Assembly: GCA_012519885.1 (NCBI GenBank)
Contig: JAAYPI010000053.1
Location: forward strand, 31,662 to 95,661
DNA from: Bacteroidales bacterium
GTDB lineage: Bacteria > Bacteroidota > Bacteroidia > Bacteroidales > Paludibacteraceae
Direction: 5' to 3'
DNA: 64,000 nucleotides
Each line of letters starts with the position of its first letter. Position 1 is the first letter of the stretch. A model generated the notes under the pieces. That model saw nothing but the letters and a program-made list of their open reading frames with translations. It had not been told where the DNA came from and did no database searches. The position numbers and the translations under genes are program-made. Shown here piece after piece: positions 9,136 to 16,935 of the stretch.

Positions 9136-10980
9136 TTATTCCTCCATAATTTTTGTGAAATACTTTACTAATTCGCTTACTAAAAAAGGTTGCCCAGTTA
9201 CCTCGTTGTATTGGTAGATAGGTAACCCATGAATTTTCATGCGTAAATAACCTGCAAACTGACCAAGATTTTGTTCGCAAACAATTATTTTTTTGTATTT
9301 CCGCAGTATTTCTTCTGTATTTTTAGGTAATGGGCTAATAAAACTAAAATGAGCAAATGCCGTTTTTTTACCGTTCTCATTCATTTCATTTACAGCTGAT
9401 AATAGATGTCCGTATGTTCCACCCCAACCAACTATTAATACATCAGCGTTTGCATCTCCTTGTATATCAATAATAGGGATAAAATTTGCAATTGCATTAA
9501 TTTTTTCTTGACGTGTTTTCACCATAAGTTGGTGATTGGCTGGATCTGTTGAAATAATACTTGTTGTATAATCTTTTTCTAATCCACCAATGCGATGCTG
9601 AAAACCTTCTGTTCCAGGTGTTGCCCAATAACGCACTTTAGTCTCTTCGTTACGTGTGTATGGTTTCCAGTTTTGTTGATCCTTTTTGATATAATGAGGT
9701 TGAATACTAGGATAGTTTTCTAATTCGGGAATTTTGAATGCTCCGGAACCATTTGCTATATAACCATCAGTGAGTAAAATTACTGGGGTCATGTGTTCTA
9801 CAGCTATTTTGGATGCCCAAAAAGCAGCATCGAAACAGTCTGTTGGCGATTTTGCTGCTACCACAGCCACTGGACTTTCTCCATTGCGACCGTATAACGC
9901 TTGCATTAAGTCTGTTTGTTCGCTTTTGGTTGGCAAGCCTGTTGAAGGTCCTCCCCGTTGAACATCTATAATTACAATTGGCAATTCTGCCATAACAGCT
10001 AAGCCAATAGCCTCGCTTTTAAGAGCTAAACCTGGTCCGGAAGTGTTTGTAGCAGCTAACGAACCAGCAAAACTTGCACCAATAGCTGAGCAAATACCCG
10101 CTATATCATCTTCCATTTGCATGGTCTTTACTCCCAACGCTTTATGTTTAGCAAGTTCTTGTAAAATATCGGTAGCAGGTGTAATAGGATAGCTTCCTAA
10201 GAATAATTCCATGCCCGCTTTTTCGGCAGCTGCAATTAAACCATAAGCAGTTGCGGTATTACCATCTACGTCAGTGTAAAATCCCTTTTCTTTTGTACTT
10301 GTAGCAATATGGTAAGTAGGCACAGAAGCGTGCGTGTTAGCTCCAAAATTATATCCATCGTGTAGTACCTTTATGTTTGCTTCGGCTACAATTGGTTTTT
10401 TTGCAAATTTTGTGCGAATTAAGCTCTCTGCTAAGTTTAATGGGCGATCAAACAACCAACACGATAAACCTAATGCAAACATATTTTTGCATCGTAACAC
10501 ATCTTTACCTTCTAATCCTGAATTAGTAAGGCTTTCTTTTACCATAGATCCTATAGGAGCTTCAATTACGCTGATATTTCCTATTCCAAGTTCTTCAAAG
10601 GGGTTAGACGTTGAAAATAATGCTTTTTCTAAATCTTTTTTAGTAAAACTATCAGTGTCGATAACTACAACAGAACTATTTTTCAGGTTTTTTACATTTA
10701 TCTTTAATGCAGCAGGATTCATTGCTATTAGTACGTCAGTTTTATCTCCTGGAGTATATACTTTGGGTCCTATATGTACTTGGTAGCCTGATACACCGCT
10801 TAATGTACCCTGAGGGGCTCTAATCTCGGAAGGGAAATCAGGAAATGTAGAAATATCATTTCCACTCATTGCCGATATGTTGGCAAAAAGTGTGCCCGCC
10901 AATTGCATTCCATCTCCAGAGTCTCCTGAAAATCGGATGACAATATTGTCTTGATTGTCTTTTTTTACTTGTTCTGCCAT
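9136..10980 (-). CDS. korA: 2-oxoacid (2-oxoglutarate) ferredoxin oxidoreductase, fused gamma-alpha subunit
   Basis: The 614 residues contain an N-terminal gamma domain (about 1-190; IRFSGDSGDGMQLAG) fused to the alpha domain (about 215-600; GSYPITPATDILQEL, QMEDDIAGICSAIGASFAGS, TSGPGLALKSE, RGGPSTGLPTKSEQTDL). This fused layout is usual for KorA. The alpha domain forms the active-site dimer with KorB. The gene has its own promoter about 125 bases upstream and a 20-bp palindrome in the probable leader. korB follows directly. Confidence 0.93.
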   Translation of the reverse strand: MAEQVKKDNQDNIVIRFSGDSGDGMQLAGTLFANISAMSGNDISTFPDFPSEIRAPQGTLSGVSGYQVHIGPKVYTPGDKTDVLIAMNPAALKINVKNLKNSSVVVIDTDSFTKKDLEKALFSTSNPFEELGIGNISVIEAPIGSMVKESLTNSGLEGKDVLRCKNMFALGLSCWLFDRPLNLAESLIRTKFAKKPIVAEANIKVLHDGYNFGANTHASVPTYHIATSTKEKGFYTDVDGNTATAYGLIAAAEKAGMELFLGSYPITPATDILQELAKHKALGVKTMQMEDDIAGICSAIGASFAGSLAATNTSGPGLALKSEAIGLAVMAELPIVIIDVQRGGPSTGLPTKSEQTDLMQALYGRNGESPVAVVAAKSPTDCFDAAFWASKIAVEHMTPVILLTDGYIANGSGAFKIPELENYPSIQPHYIKKDQQNWKPYTRNEETKVRYWATPGTEGFQHRIGGLEKDYTTSIISTDPANHQLMVKTRQEKINAIANFIPIIDIQGDANADVLIVGWGGTYGHLLSAVNEMNENGKKTAFAHFSFISPLPKNTEEILRKYKKIIVCEQNLGQFAGYLRMKIHGLPIYQYNEVTGQPFLVSELVKYFTKIMEE

Positions 10981-11021
10981 AGGATAGTATTCATTCTTTT
11001 TTACGTGGATTACTTATTGTT

Positions 11022-11041
11022 AAGTATTCGTACGAATACTT
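11022..11041. promoter_or_regulatory. 20-bp perfect palindrome in the korA leader
   Basis: AAGTATTCGTACGAATACTT is its own reverse complement over 20 bases. It lies 42-61 bases upstream of the korA start and downstream of the predicted promoter. It lacks a T-run and a proper loop, so it looks like an operator for a dimeric regulator rather than a terminator. The regulator is unknown. Confidence 0.5.
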
Positions 11042-11105
11042 CTGATATTGATTGATGTAGTCGTACTATTTTATTTATCTGAACTGTCATGGTATTTTGG
11101 GAGCA

Positions 11106-11136
11106 CAAAAATACGGTATAAAATTCATTTTTCAAA
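11106..11136 (-). promoter_or_regulatory. Consensus Bacteroidota promoter for korAB
   Basis: Minus-strand TTTG (11133-11136), a 19-base spacer and TATTTTTG (11106-11113) match the Bacteroidota promoter consensus exactly. Transcription would begin near 11099, leaving a korA leader of about 120 bases that includes the palindrome. Confidence 0.7.
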
Positions 11137-11201
11137 GAATTATTTCAAAAACGGACGCCAAAAATAGCTTGGATGTAACGAAAAGTAACTATAATCGTCT
11201 T

Positions 11202-12011
11202 TTAAATAATAAAAACTTCAGTAGGGGTAGTACGAGGTAAAGCTATTAGAGTACAATTAGTCCATAAATTAAATCTTTGATGGGCAATTTTTTTTTCGAT
11301 GGTAGATAGTGCACATTCGGGCGAGTTGTTCTCTTTACTTAAATGACACAAAAAAATGTGTTGCCAATGTTCTTGGTAATTAATTGATAAGAATTCTGCT
11401 AATGCGTGGTTACTCAAGTGTCCTTTGTTGCTCAAAATACGTTCTTTTAGATATGTTGGATAGGATGGATTTTCCAATAGGGTTTGTTCGTCATAATTGG
11501 ATTCTACCACAAACGAGGTGGCATTCATTAAGTGTTGAGCTGCTTCAGTATTGATATACCCCAAGTCGGTAGCTATTGTAAATTTTTTTGTGCCTTGGCA
11601 AATGGTATACCCCACACAGTCAGAGGCATCATGTGATACAGAGAAAGCCTCAATGGTGAAACTTCCAATTTCAATGATTTTATTTTTTGCAATGGGTCGT
11701 TTGCTATGTTGAAGTTTTTGCGTTACCTTGTAGCAACGATTTATGCCGTCTAATATTTCAGGGGTTGAAAAAATGGGAATGTGGTGAATCTCTCCCAGTA
11801 CACCTATAGATGCAATATGATCAAAGTGGTCGTGCGTTACGAATATACCTAGTATTGATTCTAACGCAACGCCAATATCCTTCAACCTTTTTTTTATTGT
11901 TCTAACTCCAATACCAGCATCAATCAAAATGCCATGTTTTTCGTTTCCAACGTAATAACAGTTTCCACTACTTCCGCTAGCTAAACTGCAAAATTTAATT
12001 TGAGTAGACAT
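11202..12011 (-). CDS. Metallo-beta-lactamase-fold hydrolase (YycJ/WalJ-like)
   Basis: This 269-residue protein opens with KFCSLASGSSGNCYYVG and has the metal-binding THDHFDH motif plus a later SHDASD and the C-terminal CHLSKENNS. These fit the YycJ/WalJ-like branch of metallo-beta-lactamase proteins, thought to be nucleases or phosphodiesterases. The start at 12011 (MSTQIKFCS) is chosen because an in-frame ATG at 12029 overlaps the upstream gene. It follows the TRIC-like gene by 4 bases, so the two share a transcript. Confidence 0.8.
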   Translation of the reverse strand: MSTQIKFCSLASGSSGNCYYVGNEKHGILIDAGIGVRTIKKRLKDIGVALESILGIFVTHDHFDHIASIGVLGEIHHIPIFSTPEILDGINRCYKVTQKLQHSKRPIAKNKIIEIGSFTIEAFSVSHDASDCVGYTICQGTKKFTIATDLGYINTEAAQHLMNATSFVVESNYDEQTLLENPSYPTYLKERILSNKGHLSNHALAEFLSINYQEHWQHIFLCHLSKENNSPECALSTIEKKIAHQRFNLWTNCTLIALPRTTPTEVFII

Positions 12012-12015
12012 ATAC

Positions 12016-12630
12016 TTATTGAGAATCACGTAATTGGGGTAAGCTGATTTCGTATTTAACGGCTAAAAATCGCACTAAGACAATGCTACTAAAACCTATA
12101 ACGTACGAGATTAATTCACTTAGGTTAAACACATGTAGGGATACTAAATACAAAATACCTCCTATAATAGATGCGATAGCATAAATCTCTTTTCTGAAAA
12201 TTAAGGGTGTTTCGTTTATGAAAATATCTCTAATAATTCCACCTAAGCATCCTGTCATTACTCCCATTACAATAGCTATCCAATAAGAATAGCCAAATAC
12301 TAATGTTTTTTCGATACCAGCAATTGTAAATACAGCTAAGCCTATTGTATCAAATACAAAAAACGAAGAAGATAATTTATTTACATATTTGCCTAATGCA
12401 ACCACAAAAAGTAAAGCCATGAGAGTACTGATGAGGTACCATCCTTGTTCCATCCAAAAAGGAGGTTGATCTAGTAATAGATCGCGTAAGGTTCCTCCTC
12501 CAATGGCAGTTACTAATCCTACAATATACGCACCAAACCAATCAAATTGTTTTTTTGAAGCCAAACGGATACCGCTAATTGCAAACGCAAAAGCTCCTAA
12601 AAAACTAAATACATCAATTATTGTTATCAT
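12016..12630 (-). CDS. TRIC/UPF0126-like membrane channel protein
   Basis: A 204-residue protein of about seven membrane spans with two related halves, each carrying a Gly-rich motif ending in R-D (AIGGGTLRDLLL and GCLGGIIRDIFINETPLIF). This is the bacterial UPF0126/TRIC family of trimeric cation channels. The start at 12630 (MITIIDVFSFLGAF) gives an immediate membrane segment; an in-frame ATG at 12681 adds a polar stretch and lies upstream of a -7-like element. Operon with the metallo-hydrolase gene. Transported ion not deducible. Confidence 0.82.
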   Translation of the reverse strand: MITIIDVFSFLGAFAFAISGIRLASKKQFDWFGAYIVGLVTAIGGGTLRDLLLDQPPFWMEQGWYLISTLMALLFVVALGKYVNKLSSSFFVFDTIGLAVFTIAGIEKTLVFGYSYWIAIVMGVMTGCLGGIIRDIFINETPLIFRKEIYAIASIIGGILYLVSLHVFNLSELISYVIGFSSIVLVRFLAVKYEISLPQLRDSQ

Positions 12631-12659
12631 TTGAATTGAGTTTGTAAAAGTTTGAGTGG

Positions 12660-12667
12660 CAAAAGTA
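12660..12667 (-). promoter_or_regulatory. Possible -7 element for the TRIC-like gene
   Basis: Minus-strand TACTTTTG fits TAnnTTTG and lies 30 bases upstream of the start chosen at 12630. No convincing -33 box is seen. Confidence 0.35.
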
Positions 12668-12742
12668 CTAATTTTATTCATACGAATGACTTACCTGCCT
12701 TAAATAAATCTTAATTTTTATGTTATTTTTATTGTTAAAAAG

Positions 12743-12773
12743 TTTGTTTAATCATTTAAAAAAACTAATTTTG
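12743..12773 (+). promoter_or_regulatory. Consensus Bacteroidota promoter for the pullulanase gene
   Basis: TTTG (12743-12746), a 19-base spacer and TAATTTTG (12766-12773) match the consensus exactly. The predicted leader before the pullulanase ATG at 12878 is close to 100 bases. Confidence 0.7.
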
Positions 12774-12877
12774 CGAATTACGTTTGATTTTTTTGAATAC
12801 CTAAAACCCCAGCAAAGTGAAAGCAATTCTACTAGTATTAGTAACAACATTTTTATATCAGAATAAGAAAAAAGAGC

Positions 12878-14884
12878 ATGAGAAAAATAAATCTATTTTT
12901 GGTTTCCGTAATTGCGTTATTGCTTATGTCGTGTGTTAATTTGCCTAAGGAGTACGCTTCGTATGATGACTATCCAGTATACGAAGGCAATGATTTAGAG
13001 GTCGTATACTCCCCTTTACATACTAAATTTAGGCTATGGTCACCTGCTGCAAAAGAAGCCAAATTAAATCTATATCATGAAGGTCTGGGAGGAGAACCTT
13101 TTGATGTTGTAAAATTAAAATATGATATAGATGGTACTTGGGTAGCTACTGTTGATGGCGACTTAAAGGGTAAGTTTTATACTTTTCAAATATTTCAGCA
13201 AGATAGATGGTGGGACGAAACTCCTGGAATTTGGGCAAAAGCTGTTGGTGTAAATGGAAATAGGGGAGCTATCATTGATATGTCGGAAACCAATCCCTCT
13301 GGTTGGGAAGATGTGAAAAGACCAGCAATGAAAAATTTTACTGATGCTGTGCTTTACGAGTTGCATGTGCGTGATTTTTCTACATCTGAACAATCGGGTA
13401 TGCAATATAAAGGAAAGTTTTTAGCTTTTACCGAGATGGGGACTGTAAATGCTGAAGGTAAAAAAACGGGCGTTGAACATCTAAAGGAATTAGGTATAAC
13501 ACATGTACAACTTTTACCAATATATGATTATGCCTCTGTGGATGAAACAAAATTAGATGAAAATCAGTACAACTGGGGGTACGATCCTAAAAATTATAAT
13601 GTTCCTGAAGGAGCTTATTCTACCGACCCTTATAATCCAACGGCTCGAATTATTGAATTAAAGAAAGCCATTCAATCATTGAAAAATAATGGTATCCGTG
13701 TGATTATGGATGTTGTTTATAATCATACCTTTTGGGGAGTTCAATCGCATTTAAATTTAACTGCTCCTGGGTATTTCTATCGTTTTAAAGAAGATGGAAG
13801 TTGGTCTAATGCATCAGGATGCGGTAACGAAACAGCCTCAGAAAGAGCAATGGTTCGTAAATATATTATTGAATCGTGTAAATATTGGGTAAATGAATAC
13901 AAAGTAGATGGTTTTCGATTTGATTTGATGGGTATCCATGATATTGAAACATTAAATTTACTACGTGCAGAATTAGATAAAATTGACCCCTCTATTACTA
14001 TACATGGTGAAGGATGGACAGCAGAGTGGGATTTCCCCTTACCTTTTGAGAAACGTGCTATTAAACAACATGCCAAACAATTAAATAATATTGCTGTATT
14101 TAGTGATGATATTCGTGATGGCATAAGAGGAACTTGGGATAACAATAAGGTGCCTGGTTTTATGGCAGGTGTGCATGGGTACGAAGAAAGTATAAAGTTT
14201 GGTGTAGTAGGAGCTACCCAGCATAATCAGCTTAATTACGATTCTGTTAAGTATGCAAAAGCACCCTATGCTAATCATCCGACTCAAGTAATAAATTATG
14301 TTTCTTGTCATGATGATTTGTGTTTGCATGACAAAATTATTTATTCAGCTCCTGAAGGTGCATCAGACAAAGAGAAACATCGTTTTAATAAATTGGCTCA
14401 AACCATCGTATTTACTGCACAAGGCGTGCCTTTTATGTATGCTGGAGAAGAATTGAAACGTGATAAACAAAGGGTTCATAACACTTATCAATCGCCAGAT
14501 AGCATAAATCAAATTGATTGGACGTTTAAAACGACAAACTATGATATTTTTGAATATTATCGTAATTTAATTAGCTTACGAAAACAGCATCCTGCTTTTA
14601 GAATGCCCACTCAAGAAATGGTGCAAAAACATTTACGTTTTATTAATGTGAAAGAACCAGCTCTTGTTGCTTATACAATTGATGATTATGCAAATGGGGA
14701 TTCTTGGAGGCGTATTTTAGTTATTTATAACGGAAATAGATATGCTATCAACATGGCAATTCCTGTAGAAAATTGGGTTGTTGTAGCTAATGGGGAAGAA
14801 ATAAACTTGAATGGAATTTTTAAGCATAACAAACAAGAAATTACAGTACCTGCCTCGTCAGCACTGATTATGTATGCTGATTAA
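12878..14884 (+). CDS. pulA: Type I pullulanase-like GH13 lipoprotein
   Basis: Type I pullulanases cut alpha-1,6 branches in pullulan, glycogen and limit dextrins. The 668 residues begin with a lipoprotein signal (LLLMSC, lipid Cys19), then an N-terminal CBM48-like region (about 45-140) and a GH13 catalytic barrel. Family motifs are YNWGYDPKNYNVPEGAYS, DVVYNHT, GFRFDLMG (nucleophile Asp), HGEGWTAEW (acid Glu) and YVSCHDD. Lipidation suggests a membrane-bound enzyme facing the periplasm or outside. It has its own promoter. Whether it acts on stored or imported glucan is open. Confidence 0.9.
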   Translation: MRKINLFLVSVIALLLMSCVNLPKEYASYDDYPVYEGNDLEVVYSPLHTKFRLWSPAAKEAKLNLYHEGLGGEPFDVVKLKYDIDGTWVATVDGDLKGKFYTFQIFQQDRWWDETPGIWAKAVGVNGNRGAIIDMSETNPSGWEDVKRPAMKNFTDAVLYELHVRDFSTSEQSGMQYKGKFLAFTEMGTVNAEGKKTGVEHLKELGITHVQLLPIYDYASVDETKLDENQYNWGYDPKNYNVPEGAYSTDPYNPTARIIELKKAIQSLKNNGIRVIMDVVYNHTFWGVQSHLNLTAPGYFYRFKEDGSWSNASGCGNETASERAMVRKYIIESCKYWVNEYKVDGFRFDLMGIHDIETLNLLRAELDKIDPSITIHGEGWTAEWDFPLPFEKRAIKQHAKQLNNIAVFSDDIRDGIRGTWDNNKVPGFMAGVHGYEESIKFGVVGATQHNQLNYDSVKYAKAPYANHPTQVINYVSCHDDLCLHDKIIYSAPEGASDKEKHRFNKLAQTIVFTAQGVPFMYAGEELKRDKQRVHNTYQSPDSINQIDWTFKTTNYDIFEYYRNLISLRKQHPAFRMPTQEMVQKHLRFINVKEPALVAYTIDDYANGDSWRRILVIYNGNRYAINMAIPVENWVVVANGEEINLNGIFKHNKQEITVPASSALIMYAD

Positions 14885-14954
14885 ATACTGGTAGTTGATT
14901 AATTAGCATGTTAAACTTAGAAAAAAAACGCATAGACTTATATTTTGTTTACCT

Positions 14955-16049
14955 ATGAAAACAAACGAATTGGCTGATATACTAAATGAATTTGCTCCAG
15001 TTTCGTTACAAGAAAAATGGGATAATGCGGGTTTACTGATTGATAACGAAAATAGTTATATTACAGGTGTGTTACTTTGTTTAGATGTTACAGAAAAAGT
15101 TGTAGATGAGGCTATTCAAAAAAAATGCAACTTTATTTTAGCACATCATCCGTTAATTTTTAAAGGGTTAACTAAAATTACGCAACATACATATACAGAG
15201 AGATGTGTGCGGAAAGCCATCCAACATAATATTGCTATTTATGCTGCACATACCAATATGGATGTGGTAATGAATGGCGTGAGTAGTATGATGTGTAAGC
15301 AATTGGGGGCAACTGATTTGCATGTGTTAATGCCAACAGAAAATGGACTTGCTAAGTTAGTCTGTTATGTGCCAAACACATATGCTGATAAAATAAAGGA
15401 AGCTTTGTTTATGGTAGGAGTAGGCCATATTGGTAATTATGATTGTTGTAGTTTCTCTTCTACAGGAATTGGTTCTTTTCGAGCAAATAATGAAGCACAT
15501 CCATTTGTGGGAGAATGTAATAACTTGCACCACGAGAATGAGTGTCGCATAGAGATGATTTTGCCCACTCGATTGATAAAAAAAGCTGAAGAAACTCTCA
15601 AAATGGTTCATCCTTATGAAGAGCCAGCTTATGATTTTATTCCGTTAGTAAATAGAGACTATTCTGTAGGATTAGGTATGGTAGCCACTTTGGCTTCTCC
15701 AATGAATGAGATGGACTTTATGGATATGTTGAAACAAAAATTTGGATGCAAGATGCTACGTACGTCAACCTTAACAAATAAGATGATAAAAAAAGTTGCT
15801 GTGTGTGGAGGTAGTGGGCGTTCGTTGATACAACAAGCAATAAATCACAAGGCAGATGCTTATGTAACAGCAGATATTTCGTATCATGACTTTTTTTTAC
15901 CCGAAAATCGTTTACTTTTGGTCGATATTGGACATTTTGAGTCTGAACATTTTATAAAAGACATTTTTTTTGATTTAATTTCAAAAAAAATGCCTACATT
16001 TGCAATCCATTTTTCAGAGAATGAGCATAATCCTGTTCTCTATTTTTGA
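14955..16049 (+). CDS. Nif3-like dinuclear metal protein (DUF34/YqfO type)
   Basis: A 364-residue Nif3/DUF34 family protein. The two halves of the metal site are visible (AHHPLIFKGL and AHTNMDVVMNGV at the N-terminus; DIGHFESEHF near the C-terminus). Between them is the CutA/PII-like insert of the YqfO type (LVCYVPNTYADKIKEALFMVGVGHIGNYD). These proteins form hexamers with two metal ions; the biological role is debated, and old names such as GTP cyclohydrolase 1 type 2 are doubtful. The zinc-ribbon gene follows 47 bases later, a common pairing in Bacteroidota. Confidence 0.9.
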   Translation: MKTNELADILNEFAPVSLQEKWDNAGLLIDNENSYITGVLLCLDVTEKVVDEAIQKKCNFILAHHPLIFKGLTKITQHTYTERCVRKAIQHNIAIYAAHTNMDVVMNGVSSMMCKQLGATDLHVLMPTENGLAKLVCYVPNTYADKIKEALFMVGVGHIGNYDCCSFSSTGIGSFRANNEAHPFVGECNNLHHENECRIEMILPTRLIKKAEETLKMVHPYEEPAYDFIPLVNRDYSVGLGMVATLASPMNEMDFMDMLKQKFGCKMLRTSTLTNKMIKKVAVCGGSGRSLIQQAINHKADAYVTADISYHDFFLPENRLLLVDIGHFESEHFIKDIFFDLISKKMPTFAIHFSENEHNPVLYF

Positions 16050-16096
16050 TAAATAAGCATTTTATTTGAGATAATACCCACAAAATAACCTGTAGT

Positions 16097-16852
16097 ATGG
16101 CTGAAAAAAAGACTGAAATTGAAATTTCAATAGAACAAAAACTCAGAGCTTTGTATGATTTACAAACCATTTATTCTGATATAGACAGAATAAAAACGTT
16201 AAGAGGCGAACTTCCTTTAGAAGTACAAGATTTAGAAGATGAAATCATTGGTTTGCAAACTCGTATTACCAAATACGATGCTGATGTAGAAGAGTTGACA
16301 AACAGAATTGTAAATAGAAAAGTAGATATTCAGAATGCAACTGCTTTGATAACAAAGTACCAAGAACAAATTAATAATGTAAGAAATAATCGAGAGTTTG
16401 ACCATTTGACAAAAGAGGTTGAATATCAAACACTTGAGATTGAACATTGTGAAAAAAATATACGTGAATTCACAGTTGCCATTGATGTAAAAAAAGAAGA
16501 AAAAGCAAAAGCTCTTGCTCAGCTAGAAGATATGAATGCTAATTTGAAAGAGAAAAAAGAAGAATTAGAAGAAATTGTATCAGAAACTAGACAAGAAGAA
16601 GAAAAGCTTCGAGATGATGCTAAGCAGTTGGAAAAATTGATAGAAGATCGTTTATTGCAAGCATTTAAACGTATTCGTAAAAATGCACGTAATGGTTTAG
16701 CTGTGGTATATATTCAACGTGATGCATGTGGCGGTTGTTTTAATAAAATTCCACCTCAAAGACAGTTGGATATTCGCCTACGTAAAAAAATTATTGTATG
16801 CGAACATTGCGGACGTATTTTAGTTGATTCCGAACTAGCTAACGCTGAATAA
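16097..16852 (+). CDS. Coiled-coil protein with C4 zinc ribbon
   Basis: The 251 residues form a long charged coiled coil (about 20-180) and a C-terminal zinc ribbon with two Cys pairs (CGGCFNKIPPQRQL... VCEHCGRIL). This is the zf-RING_7/CdsZ-like family, found beside Nif3-like proteins. A nucleic-acid or ribosome-related role has been suggested for relatives, but nothing here decides it. It ends shortly before an intrinsic terminator. Confidence 0.85.
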   Translation: MAEKKTEIEISIEQKLRALYDLQTIYSDIDRIKTLRGELPLEVQDLEDEIIGLQTRITKYDADVEELTNRIVNRKVDIQNATALITKYQEQINNVRNNREFDHLTKEVEYQTLEIEHCEKNIREFTVAIDVKKEEKAKALAQLEDMNANLKEKKEELEEIVSETRQEEEKLRDDAKQLEKLIEDRLLQAFKRIRKNARNGLAVVYIQRDACGGCFNKIPPQRQLDIRLRKKIIVCEHCGRILVDSELANAE

Positions 16853-16869
16853 ATTCTATTTTTATAGTT

Positions 16870-16897
16870 AATAGCCTGATATATGTGTCAGGCTATT
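16870..16897 (+). terminator. Intrinsic terminator after the zinc-ribbon gene
   Basis: AATAGCCTGA (16870-16879) pairs with TCAGGCTATT (16888-16897), a 10-bp stem and 8-base loop followed by a run of T. Confidence 0.85.
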
Positions 16898-16935
16898 TTT
16901 TTTATTTTTATCCTACTTAATGTCATTATTTTTGT

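Noticed and set aside
10334..10786. 150-codon open frame antisense to korA
   Set aside because: Fully inside korA with no recognisable domain or separate promoter.
12817..12940. GTG-initiated frame of about 40 codons with a hydrophobic start, upstream of and overlapping pulA
   Set aside because: It overlaps the pulA start out of frame, begins with GTG and has no amino-acid bias that suggests a leader peptide. I treat it as chance.
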